Positions 43,701 to 53,634 of a stretch of 53,634 nt of DNA are shown piece by piece. The stretch comes from Syntrophales bacterium. GTDB lineage: Bacteria > Desulfobacterota > Syntrophia > Syntrophales > UBA5619. The notes below the pieces were generated by a model. The model was given only the letters and a program-made list of their open reading frames with translations, made no database searches and was not told where the DNA came from. Made by a program: the position numbers and the translations under genes. Position 1 is the first letter of the stretch. Each line of letters starts with the position of its first letter. The DNA lies in contig JAURXV010000121.1 of assembly GCA_030654195.1 (NCBI GenBank), positions 1 to 53,634 on the forward strand, given 5' to 3'.

Positions 43701-44759
43701 TTATTGAGCGGCTTCAACGACAATCCTGCCCTTCAGGCTGCCGACCACTTCGCCAATGACAGCGGCCTCCGTTACTCCAGCCTCGTGCAGCCTGTCTATG
43801 AGCCGTAGCGCCTTGTCCTCAGATACAGAGATGAGCAATCCACCCGAAGTTTGAGGATCAAAGAGGATATCAGCCAGACATTCGTTGACGCCGGGGCCTA
43901 TTTCCACCATGGACTTGCGATAATCACGGTTACGGTACAGTCCGCCCGGAATCATTCCCATGGCCGCCAGATCTTTGGCTTCCGGGAAAACCGGCACCGA
44001 ATCGGCATAGATCACCATCCCTATCTCAGTCCCCTCAACCATCTCGGCGGCATGCCCCAGTAAGCCAAAGCCGGTGATGTCGGTGCAGGCATGAACCCCT
44101 ATTCCCTGCATCACCTCCGAAGCCTTGCGATTCAGAGTGGACATGGACTTCACAATATGATCGGCGGCCTCCTTGCCGGCCAGTTCAGCTTTTAAGGCAG
44201 TGCTGATGATCCCTGTCCCGATCGGCTTGGTCAGTATCAGCCTGTCGCCTGTCCTGGCGTTTTCTTTTCGAAGCACCTTCTTGGGGTGGATCGTGCCGGT
44301 CACCGAAAGGCCGTATTTCAGCTCCTGGTCATCCACGCTATGCCCGCCCATGAGTACGACTTCCGCCTCCCGCATCTTTTCCAGTCCGCCTTGCAGAATC
44401 TCCTTTAATATCGAGAGATCCATCGTCTGAACCGGGAAGCAGACGATATTCATGGCCGTCAGCGGCTTCCCCCCCATGGCATAGACGTCACTGAGAGAAT
44501 TGGCCGCGGCAATCTGCCCATAAGCGAACGGATCATCCACTATGGGCGTGAAAAAATCGACCGTCTGGATCAAGGCCAGATCATCGGTCAGTTGATAGAC
44601 GCAGGCATCCTCCACCCTCTCCATGCCTACAATGAGGTTAGGATGGGTGGTCAGAGGCAAGCCGGCAAGCGCTTCGTTCAGGTCCGCCGGACCCAGCTTA
44701 CAGGCTCAACCCGCGCCCCTGACGGTCTGGGTAAGACGTGGTCTTGGTTTGTCCTTCAT
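43701..44759 (-). CDS. selD: Selenide, water dikinase (selenoprotein)
   Basis: SelD makes selenophosphate from selenide and ATP, the selenium donor for selenocysteine tRNA and selenouridine. Length is 352 residues. The start at 44759 follows GGGGAGGCAGAAT. The N-terminal MKDKPRPRLTQTVRGAG is followed by an in-frame TGA (44706-44708, codon 18) and ACKLGPADLN. In SelD this site is Cys or Sec followed by the catalytic Lys, so here TGA is read as selenocysteine. Past it, QTVDFFTPIVDDPFAYGQIAA, MGGHSVDDQELKYGL and CTDITGFGLLGHAAEM confirm the family. A standard gene caller would start at 44660 and lose the active site. The gene closes a selenium operon with yedE, yedF, a class V aminotransferase and a DUF3343 gene. 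Confidence 0.92.
44681..44708 (-). promoter_or_regulatory. Candidate bacterial SECIS hairpin after the selD UGA
   Basis: Twelve bases after the UGA the mRNA can form GGTCC-GGC-GGACC, with a small GC-rich loop. Its position and size suit a bacterial SECIS element inside a coding region. Stem stability and SelB binding are inferred. Confidence 0.55.
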
Positions 44760-44813
44760 ATTCTGCCTCCCCAATAGACTCAAAGTGACATTTAAGCGAT
44801 GCGGGCCGGGTTC

Positions 44814-45050
44814 CTAAACCGGATTCGCATCCAGAAAGTGTATCGCATCAAATTCAACTTTTTCCTCGCCCAACATCGACGTTATCCGCTCATGGTCGTT
44901 CCAGTCGAACCGCAGCGCGATACCGCAATCGCTGGAGAACTGTCGCGGGGTAGGGACGAGCCTGGTGGCAAACCCCTCTTTGATCAGCCGCTTCTCCGCC
45001 CGCAGAACCGATGAAGTCGTGTGAAACAAAATGACGCCATGCAGTGTCAT
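44814..45050 (-). CDS. DUF3343-family small protein
   Basis: A 78-residue protein of the DUF3343 (putative Se/S carrier-like) family. It begins MTLHGVILFHTTSSVLRAEK and continues FATRLVPTPRQFSSDCGIAL. The Cys in SSDCGIAL is conserved in the family. DUF3343 genes are commonly found with yedF and other selenium genes, as here. It overlaps the aminotransferase gene by four bases (45047-45050) and precedes selD by 54 bases. Its biochemical role is not known. Confidence 0.8.
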   Translation of the reverse strand: MTLHGVILFHTTSSVLRAEKRLIKEGFATRLVPTPRQFSSDCGIALRFDWNDHERITSMLGEEKVEFDAIHFLDANPV

Positions 45051-46195
45051 GACCGGATGACCCGCCCTATCGCCCGTATCGCTAACCGGATATCATCCGT
45101 TGTCGTGAACACGCCCGGCGCCAGCCGCACCGTTCCTTCGGGGAATGACCCAATCGTTTTGTGCGCCGCCGGGGCGCAGTGCAGGCCAACCCGCGACAGG
45201 ACGCCATATTCTTCATCCAGTCTAAACCCTATCTCTGAAACATGCCTTCCGGCGACAGTGAAGGAAACCACGGCAATCGAGCGGGCAAGGTCAAGGGTTC
45301 CATATATCTTTACTTCCGGAAAAGCAGACAGTCCATCGATCAGCATCCGACTGAGTGTTTTCAAATGAGCACAGATTTCTTCGATACCTCTATCCTTAAG
45401 CCATCGCAATCCCGCACCGAGGCCGGCAATGCCCGCCAGGTTGGCCGTGCCGCTTTCGAATTTGTCGGGCAGGTCATCCGGCTGCTCTTCCGATTCGGAG
45501 CGGCTCCCCGTGCCGCCGCATATCAAAGGATCGATCTGTGCGATATCGATATGATCGGCAATCACAAGACCACCGATGCCGGGGGGGCCCTGCAACTCCT
45601 TATGGCCGGTGAATGCCAGCAAGTCAATCCCCATGGCCGTCATATCCATCGGTATGATACCGGCTGTCTGGGCGACATCCACCAGCAGCAAAGCACCCGC
45701 CTGGTGGACGATGGCGGCGACTTCAGCAACGGGTAACAGCGTTCCCACCACGTTGCTGGCGTGAGCCATAACCACAAGTCGCGTGTCGGATGCGACCATC
45801 CCGCCGATATCCTTGGCATCAAGAGTGCCGTTGGAGGCGCATTGCACGATGCTCAGGCGAATACCCCGTTTCTCCAGGTTCCGCAGCGGCCGCATGACCG
45901 CGTTATGTTCCATGGAGCTGGTGATCACGTGATCCCCCGGTTTCAGGATTCCTTTCAGAGCCAGGTTGATGGCATGGGTGGCGTTGCCGGTGAAAATCAC
46001 CCGCAACGGATCAGAAACGCCGAAGAAGCGGGAGATTTCTTCCCGAGTGTCATATATGATTCTTGCCGCGGCAATGGATAAACGGTGCCCGGAGCGGCCG
46101 GGGTTGCCCCCGGCGTTCTCCAGGACATCGGTCATGGCTTTTAAGACTTCGGGCGGTTTGGGCCAGGAAGTTGCCGCTTGATCCAAGTAGATCAT
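45047..46195 (-). CDS. Class V aminotransferase (cysteine desulfurase / selenocysteine lyase-like)
   Basis: A 382-residue PLP enzyme of the NifS/SufS group. The start at 46195 (MIYLDQAATSWPKPPEVLKA) overlaps the yedF stop by four bases. The PLP-lysine is in LLAFTGHKELQGPPGIGG, the aldimine neighbour in MEHNAVMRPL, and the catalytic Cys in VLSRVGLHCAPAAHKTIG. That Cys sits in the short active-site loop of SufS/CsdB-type (type II) enzymes. In this selenium operon it probably releases selenide (or sulfur) from selenocysteine for SelD, which is inference from context. Confidence 0.85.
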   Translation of the reverse strand: MIYLDQAATSWPKPPEVLKAMTDVLENAGGNPGRSGHRLSIAAARIIYDTREEISRFFGVSDPLRVIFTGNATHAINLALKGILKPGDHVITSSMEHNAVMRPLRNLEKRGIRLSIVQCASNGTLDAKDIGGMVASDTRLVVMAHASNVVGTLLPVAEVAAIVHQAGALLLVDVAQTAGIIPMDMTAMGIDLLAFTGHKELQGPPGIGGLVIADHIDIAQIDPLICGGTGSRSESEEQPDDLPDKFESGTANLAGIAGLGAGLRWLKDRGIEEICAHLKTLSRMLIDGLSAFPEVKIYGTLDLARSIAVVSFTVAGRHVSEIGFRLDEEYGVLSRVGLHCAPAAHKTIGSFPEGTVRLAPGVFTTTDDIRLAIRAIGRVIRS

Positions 46196-46413
46196 TTCTT
46201 CAGCACAATCCGGCAACTGCCTTCGGGTTGCTCTTCCATCGTCACAGCCCAACCGGCATTCTTGGCCAAGCGGGAAACGTTCTCCCGGGCGGTGCCGGAA
46301 TCTACAAGCACCTCCAACGTTCCGTTATCGAGCTTCTGTATCGCCTGACGGGTTAACATGGCCGGTTGCGGGCAGGAAAGCCCGCGGGCATCGACCGTCT
46401 TTATTTCATTCAT
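46192..46413 (-). CDS. yedF: YedF/TusA-like sulfur (selenium) carrier protein
   Basis: A 73-residue TusA-family protein. The sequence DARGLSCPQPAMLTRQAIQK contains the Cys-Pro-x-Pro active site used to carry sulfane sulfur (or selenium). It is shorter than the two-domain YedF proteins. It lies 12 bases after the yedE stop and overlaps the aminotransferase start by four bases. YedF and YedE are a known pair in selenium metabolism, and the operon fits that here. Confidence 0.88.
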   Translation of the reverse strand: MNEIKTVDARGLSCPQPAMLTRQAIQKLDNGTLEVLVDSGTARENVSRLAKNAGWAVTMEEQPEGSCRIVLKK

Positions 46414-46425
46414 GACAACCTCCTC

Positions 46426-47529
46426 CTATCCCTTCGACTCTCGCATGGTGAAGCCAAGGACAACGCAGACGATCATCCCCACGATGACCGCGAATGGTCC
46501 GAACACCCCGGGGCCGGCGGCGGAACTGGCCGTGCTGTAACTGTGGGCGAAACCGGCGCCTACAATCATCCCTATCACGAAAAGCCCCGAATCGGCATCC
46601 CCCTCGCCCGCCAGGAACAACTGACGACCGGGGCAACCGCCGGCCAGTGTAAACGCCAAACCGGCCAATACCATGCCGCCGAAGTTCCACCAGCCGTCGG
46701 TATGGGCTATCGGCTGCTTCTCAAAGCCGGGATGGAATTGCCCTAATATCACATTGGTTACAAATGCAGCAACGAGCAGTGCCAGAACGCCATAGAGCAG
46801 ACGTGAGTCACGGAGCAATATGGCATCGCGTACCGCGCCGACGGTGCAAAAGCGGCTTCGCTGTGCCAGAAAACCGATGAAAACACCCACGACAAGGGCG
46901 ATCAGAAGCGGCGCGTGCTGGCTGCCCGGTCCCGTTGTCGAGAAGAATATGGGTCCAATCGGATTGCCGCCCGCATCACGCCCGAACTGCGGCGCCACAA
47001 TCAAAAGGACAAGCAACATCACCATGATGGCGGGCATGACCCATCCAACAGCCTTTGGCGCTGGACGACTCCGGCCGAGGCTATAGCCCGAACGCAGGAA
47101 AGCAATCCCTAACCCAATACCGGCGATCAGGCCGAGAATACCGAAAATGGCATTCCAGTCTCCCCCGGCAAGACGCAGATAGGCTCGCCACGGACAGCCG
47201 AGAAACACCAGGGCTCCGAATGTGGCAAACATGCCGAGCAGAAAACGTACGAGTGGCGCCGAGCCGGTGCGCGGCTTAAACTCACGGAAGAGGAGTGCGG
47301 CGATAAGCGCACCCAGCACGAAGCCGATGATTTCAGGGCGGATATACTGCACGACGCCGGCCCGGTGCAACCCCAAGGCGCCGGCGATATCGCGGTTGAA
47401 GCATACCACGCAGACCCCCATGTTGCCGGGATTGCCCAGTTTGACCAGCACCGGCGCGAGGACACCCACAACGATGCCGGTGATAATCGGTCCCCATCGG
47501 GACGTAAGGAAACGAGAAATGGAAGACAT
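46426..47529 (-). CDS. yedE: YedE-family putative selenium transporter
   Basis: A 367-residue polytopic inner-membrane protein of the YedE/YeeE (sulfur-transport) family. The start at 47529 (MSSISRFLTSRWG) has AAAGGAGC upstream; an earlier ATG would add eight or so residues. Cysteines in conserved places are VCFNRDIAG, FLGCPWRAYLRLAGGDWN and AGGCPGRQLFLAGEGDADSG. These are the cysteines the family is proposed to use to move sulfur or selenium. It is the first gene of the selenium operon on this strand. It is probably the import step for a selenium compound feeding YedF and SelD. Confidence 0.9.
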   Translation of the reverse strand: MSSISRFLTSRWGPIITGIVVGVLAPVLVKLGNPGNMGVCVVCFNRDIAGALGLHRAGVVQYIRPEIIGFVLGALIAALLFREFKPRTGSAPLVRFLLGMFATFGALVFLGCPWRAYLRLAGGDWNAIFGILGLIAGIGLGIAFLRSGYSLGRSRPAPKAVGWVMPAIMVMLLVLLIVAPQFGRDAGGNPIGPIFFSTTGPGSQHAPLLIALVVGVFIGFLAQRSRFCTVGAVRDAILLRDSRLLYGVLALLVAAFVTNVILGQFHPGFEKQPIAHTDGWWNFGGMVLAGLAFTLAGGCPGRQLFLAGEGDADSGLFVIGMIVGAGFAHSYSTASSAAGPGVFGPFAVIVGMIVCVVLGFTMRESKG

Positions 47530-47968
47530 AAAAGCTCCTTTCGTTATGAATTTCATCCAGCTTCATGGAGAAACTCACAACGATGGAGCCCGAAGTTATC
47601 AGGGATAGGCAACCGCGGAGGCAACGCTATGAGTCTTCCACGCAGGAGGATTCGCATGTTGATGATGCACAACGTGCATCACTGGAATATGAAATCACGT
47701 CCGGCGATTCATGACAATCATAACATCACCCCCTTTCTCGCATCTTCTCAGGCAAGCACCACTGATGGAAACTTTCCATTATGCGAAGGGAGCTTAAGAG
47801 ATGTGGCCGCGTGTGTCAAGAAATATTGCCACAACTTGTGCTGGAATAGCGAACTGCTCCGAGAGGAAGAAAGCGCCGCTGCACCTGGGGTTTATTTTGT
47901 ATGTGTGAATGAACCCCGGAGCAATTCCTCCAAAGCAACACGCCCGATGGGGATGGCAACCCGTTCGA
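47530..47968. other. Intergenic region between cimA and the selenium operon
   Basis: About 440 bases with no convincing gene. It holds a TGATGCAC-AAC-GTGCATCA inverted repeat at 47663-47681 (a possible operator for the yedE operon). It also has a CTGGGGTTTATT..AATGAACCCCGG hairpin at 47885-47920 just after the cimA stop (possible terminator or stability hairpin, no T-run). The yedE promoter was not identified with confidence. Confidence 0.5.
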
Positions 47969-49555
47969 TCAACTGTTCTTGTTCAGGTTGTCCTTGCTCA
48001 GCTTGTACTGGATGCTGTCCACGAGGGCTTGCCAGCTTGCCTCGATAATATTTTCCGAGACGCCGATGGTGCTCCACATCTCGTCCCCGTCCCGGGAATC
48101 GAGGAGCACCTTGACCTTGGCCGCCGTCCCCTCGCTTCCCTCCACAATCCGCACCTTGAAGTCGACGAGGTGCATCTCATTGATCTGAGGGTAGAACTTC
48201 GTTAGGGCCTTTCGGAGGGCGTTATCGAGCGCATTGACCGGGCCGTTTCCCTCCGCCGCGGTCAGCTCCTCTTCGTTGCCGACCGAGATCTTGATCGTTG
48301 CCTGGCAGAGGGAAGGGTCGTTCCGGGTTTTCCCATTCGTCACGCTGAAACATTGAAGTGTGAAGGGTTCACGGAAGGCGCCGGTGATCTTCTTCATCAG
48401 GAGTGACAGAGATCCTTCCGCCGCGTCGAACTGGAAACCCTGATTTTCCAAGCGCTTGATCTCCCGGACGATCTTCCGGCTTGCGGCATCGTGGTCCCCG
48501 AGTTCGATGCCGAGCTCCTTCGCCTTGAAGGCGATGTTGCTCTTTCCGGCCAATTCGGAGACCAGCACCCGCTGATGGTTGCCCACCTGTTCCGGCCGGA
48601 TGTGTTCGTAAGCCTGGGGGTTTTTGGCGATGGCGTTTACGTGGATTCCCCCCTTGTGGGCGAAGGCGCTCCGCCCGACGAAGGGCCGGAAGGGAAGGGG
48701 ACGGACATTGGCCACCTCGCCCACGTAATGGGAGAGGTTTGTGAGCTGCTGCAGGGAGGTCTCCGGGAGACACCTCCGGGCCATCTTGATCTGGAGGTTG
48801 CCGATGACGGAGATCAGATCGGCGTTGCCGCACCGCTCTCCGTAGCCGTTCACCGTCCCCTGGACCATGGCCACCCCTGCCAGGACGGCCGCGAGGCTGT
48901 TGGCAACGGCGAGACCGCAATCGTTATGGGCATGGATTCCGAGTTGCCCCGCCGGAATGATGGCGGCGGCCTTCCTGACGGCCTCGCTCAGGTCATGGGG
49001 CATGGCGCCGCCGTTCGTGTCGCACAGGACGATCCGGTCGGCGCCGGCGTCGAAGGCGGCCTTTAGTGTGGAAAGGGCGTACGCGGGCCGGCGGCGGTAT
49101 CCGTCGAAGAAATGTTCCGCATCAAAGATGACTTCCTTGTCTCGGGCTTTCAGCCAGGCGACGGAATCGCGGATCATCTCCAGGTTTTCCGCCAAGGGGA
49201 TGCCGAGGATTTCCGTGACGTGGAGATCCCAGCTCTTTCCGAAGATGGTGACGGCCGGCGTCCCGGCTCCGAGCAGCGCGCGAAGGTTCCGGCAGTTCTC
49301 GGGCCGGACGCCCGGCTTCCGCGTGCTCCCGAAGGCGGTCAGGCGGGCGCGCCGGAAGGGTTGTTCCTTCACCATTTCGAAGAAATGGACATCCTTGGGG
49401 TTGGAGCCGGGCCACCCCCCTTCGATGTAGTGGAATCCCATGTCGTCCAGGCGGTGAGCGATCCGCAGCTTCTCTTCGGCCGAAAAATTGACCTGCTCCC
49501 CCTGCGTACCGTCTCTCAGGGTCGTGTCGTAGATGATAACATCGGGTGATTTCAT
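47969..49555 (-). CDS. cimA: (R)-citramalate synthase
   Basis: A 528-residue enzyme of the isopropylmalate/citramalate synthase family that condenses pyruvate and acetyl-CoA into citramalate, the threonine-independent route to isoleucine. The start at 49555 (MKSPDVIIYDTTLRDGTQG) has CAAAGGAGAAGG upstream. The catalytic TIM barrel has IYDTTLRDGTQGEQVNFS, AHNDCGLAVANSLAA and GTVNGYGERCGNADL. The C-terminal regulatory domain (LDNALRKALTKFYPQINEMH, VRIVEGSEGTAAKVKVLLDSR) is the allosteric fold, where isoleucine feedback would act. The length and the ERCGNA motif favour CimA over LeuA. The gene is preceded by a complete-looking leader and terminator (next entries). Confidence 0.9.
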   Translation of the reverse strand: MKSPDVIIYDTTLRDGTQGEQVNFSAEEKLRIAHRLDDMGFHYIEGGWPGSNPKDVHFFEMVKEQPFRRARLTAFGSTRKPGVRPENCRNLRALLGAGTPAVTIFGKSWDLHVTEILGIPLAENLEMIRDSVAWLKARDKEVIFDAEHFFDGYRRRPAYALSTLKAAFDAGADRIVLCDTNGGAMPHDLSEAVRKAAAIIPAGQLGIHAHNDCGLAVANSLAAVLAGVAMVQGTVNGYGERCGNADLISVIGNLQIKMARRCLPETSLQQLTNLSHYVGEVANVRPLPFRPFVGRSAFAHKGGIHVNAIAKNPQAYEHIRPEQVGNHQRVLVSELAGKSNIAFKAKELGIELGDHDAASRKIVREIKRLENQGFQFDAAEGSLSLLMKKITGAFREPFTLQCFSVTNGKTRNDPSLCQATIKISVGNEEELTAAEGNGPVNALDNALRKALTKFYPQINEMHLVDFKVRIVEGSEGTAAKVKVLLDSRDGDEMWSTIGVSENIIEASWQALVDSIQYKLSKDNLNKNS

Positions 49556-49571
49556 AACCTTCTCCTTTGGC

Positions 49572-49610
49572 AAAAAAAATCCGTTATCGGTCGAACCTGA
49601 TAACGGATTT
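49572..49610 (-). terminator. Intrinsic terminator in the cimA leader (attenuator)
   Basis: On the minus strand AAATCCGTTATC and GATAACGGATTT form a 12-bp stem with a 9-base loop, followed by a run of eight T. It ends about 16 bases before the cimA start, upstream of its ribosome site. Such a terminator before the gene must be conditionally bypassed. Confidence 0.85.
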
Positions 49611-49639
49611 GGTCGCTTTGACTCTGTTGTAATGAAACG

Positions 49640-49726
49640 CTACCCTCCGTCCAGGCCCGTATATGCAGGCCTGATAATTATGCCCCCAATGGCGAGGATA
49701 CGGCGGCTGGCGTCTCTCATATTCAT
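49640..49726 (-). CDS. Ile-rich leader peptide of cimA (attenuation control)
   Basis: A 28-residue open frame, ATG at 49726 to TAG at 49642-49640. It reads MNMRDASRR, then ILAIGGIII, then RPAYTGLDGG, with five Ile and two Leu. AAGGGAG lies 16 bases upstream and could be its ribosome site. It sits between a sigma-70 promoter and the terminator before cimA. Concentrated Ile codons fit the classic ilv-type mechanism: ribosome stalling when charged isoleucine tRNA is scarce lets RNA polymerase read through into cimA, whose product feeds isoleucine synthesis. A CAGGCC/GGCCTG stem near its end could be the pause hairpin. This is inferred from the layout. Confidence 0.7.
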   Translation of the reverse strand: MNMRDASRRILAIGGIIIRPAYTGLDGG

Positions 49727-49761
49727 ATCGAAATTGTCCCGACTCCCTTTCTGTGATTTTT

Positions 49762-49790
49762 ATCGTAATCTTATCCGGGGGATTTGTCAA
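49762..49790 (-). promoter_or_regulatory. Candidate sigma-70 promoter of cimA
   Basis: On the minus strand TTGACA (49790-49785) and TACGAT (49767-49762) are separated by 17 bases. It lies about 36 bases before the leader-peptide ATG. It matches the consensus well. Confidence 0.7.
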
Positions 49791-50036
49791 CGAAAATGTG
49801 ACGGCAAAAAAGTAATCACCGGGCCAACCAATTTTGCTATCATGCAAGGCGGGGAAAGGGAAGGCGATATGGATAGAAACTTGTTGACATGTGAGTCGAT
49901 CCTTCGTATCCTCCGCGCCATGTTCACGCTTGGTTCTTGTCGGTAAAAAACGGTTATCGAGCTCCTCTGCAGAATGCCCGGAGGCGTGTCGCGAGGAGCT
50001 TTGCCCTTGATCTCACTATAATAAAAGGACCCCCCT

Positions 50037-53236
<3,200 letters not shown>

Positions 53237-53240
<4 letters not shown>

Positions 53241-53380
53241 GATATACACAACGCCTGACAAAACACTCAACCGGACGCGCGAAGAAGCTGGAGCGGCGGG
53301 GCTTGATTCGGCGCACGCCAAGGAAGGCGCGCAGCATCACCCTGATCATTTCGCCCGAATCTTGCCGCCATTGCAAATAA
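53237..53380 (+). pseudogene. Fragment resembling a LexA-type winged helix
   Basis: A 47-residue open frame starting with an ATG that overlaps the carB stop. KKLERRGLIRRTPRKARSIT looks like the wing and recognition end of a LexA-type DNA-binding domain. The first half (MRYTQRLTKHSTGRA) does not. No LexA protease domain follows. It is best read as a remnant rather than a gene, but a short regulator cannot be excluded. Confidence 0.4.
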
Positions 53381-53634
53381 AAATATCCTGGGTTCCAGTT
53401 ATAGGGAAATAGACACAATATATTAATATTATTATCATTAGTTGCAAAGGCTCCGGAGCAATGTAATCCGACAAACAGACAAACGCCGTTTTCATCTCCT
53501 CGGCTAACCCAAAGGGCGCGTTTTCATCAAGAAGTAGCTGTTCATATTGTTAACACATCATGCAACCTTAATTAACTGATTTTTATAGATTTAAATGAAT
53601 ACTATACATTTCTGCGGAGGAAGTGTAAATATAT
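53381..53634. other. AT-rich end of the window
   Basis: Composition changes to AT-rich. A minus-strand open stretch near 53440-53545 could encode YEQLLLDENAPFGLAEE and on, but it has no convincing start or family. Nothing else is supported. Confidence 0.35.

Noticed and set aside
47530-47968. tRNA-Sec (selC) near the selenium operon
   Set aside because: No long acceptor arm or UCA anticodon loop pattern was found by eye.

Overview
The window looks like a chromosomal segment of a GC-rich, strictly anaerobic Gram-negative bacterium, most probably from the former Deltaproteobacteria (Desulfobacterota, a Syntrophus-like lineage). This placement is an inference. It rests on a coenzyme-A/ferredoxin style of metabolism (2-oxoacid:ferredoxin oxidoreductase, TAXI-TRAP import of organic acids, acyl-CoA ligase), selenocysteine use, a LolA/MurJ envelope, citramalate-based isoleucine synthesis, and abundant short palindromic repeats. 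No rRNA, tRNA, CRISPR array, transposase or prophage gene was seen.

Region 1 (1-16 kb) is mostly housekeeping: a glycogen-synthase-like glycosyltransferase with a glycogen-debranching enzyme, LolA, IlvE, ComM/YifB, MoaC, a small Fis-type protein, a beta-helix sugar-nucleotide-transferase-like protein, a very long GlmS-like protein and PyrG. It is peppered with palindromic elements that begin GGGGACA and end TGTCCCC. There are two main core types plus a third palindrome. Several copies sit in frame inside the debranching enzyme and the GlmS-like gene. Two further genes end on a stop codon supplied by a repeat. This protein-invading repeat family is the most unusual thing in the window, and no intact or partial copy was noticed after about 15.95 kb.

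Region 2 (16-28.2 kb) is catabolic. A remnant of a 2-hydroxyacid dehydrogenase precedes a four-gene 2-oxoacid:ferredoxin oxidoreductase operon whose last gene is a GltD-like flavoprotein with ferredoxin domains. Next is a promoter and an apparent operon: TAXI binding protein, fused TRAP permease, two 3-hydroxyacyl-CoA-dehydrogenase-fold enzymes, a beta-keto acid cleavage enzyme (BKACE) and an acyl-CoA ligase. Together they suggest import of a beta-hydroxy acid, oxidation to the beta-keto acid, acetyl-CoA-dependent cleavage and CoA activation, a logic like carnitine degradation.

Region 3 (28.2-36.5 kb) is accessory and decaying. It holds a promoter with an operator-like inverted repeat, an internally deleted AAA ATPase, a STAND-type ATPase with TPR repeats, an Ldh-type dehydrogenase, a flavodoxin-fold reductase and a 3-hydroxyisobutyrate-dehydrogenase-like gene. 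Among them lie fragments of a glycogen synthase, an IlvD-type dehydratase and an amidohydrolase, and a long imperfect hairpin.

Region 4 (36.6-53.6 kb) is again core: MurJ, DUF167, YggT, a hydrolase, ProC, RNase G/E and a YrdC/YciO protein. A compact selenium operon follows (yedE, yedF, class V aminotransferase, DUF3343, selD), in which selD is itself read through an in-frame UGA as selenocysteine. Then come cimA, preceded by what looks like a complete isoleucine attenuator (promoter, Ile-rich leader peptide, intrinsic terminator), and carB. The last few hundred bases are AT-rich with a winged-helix fragment.
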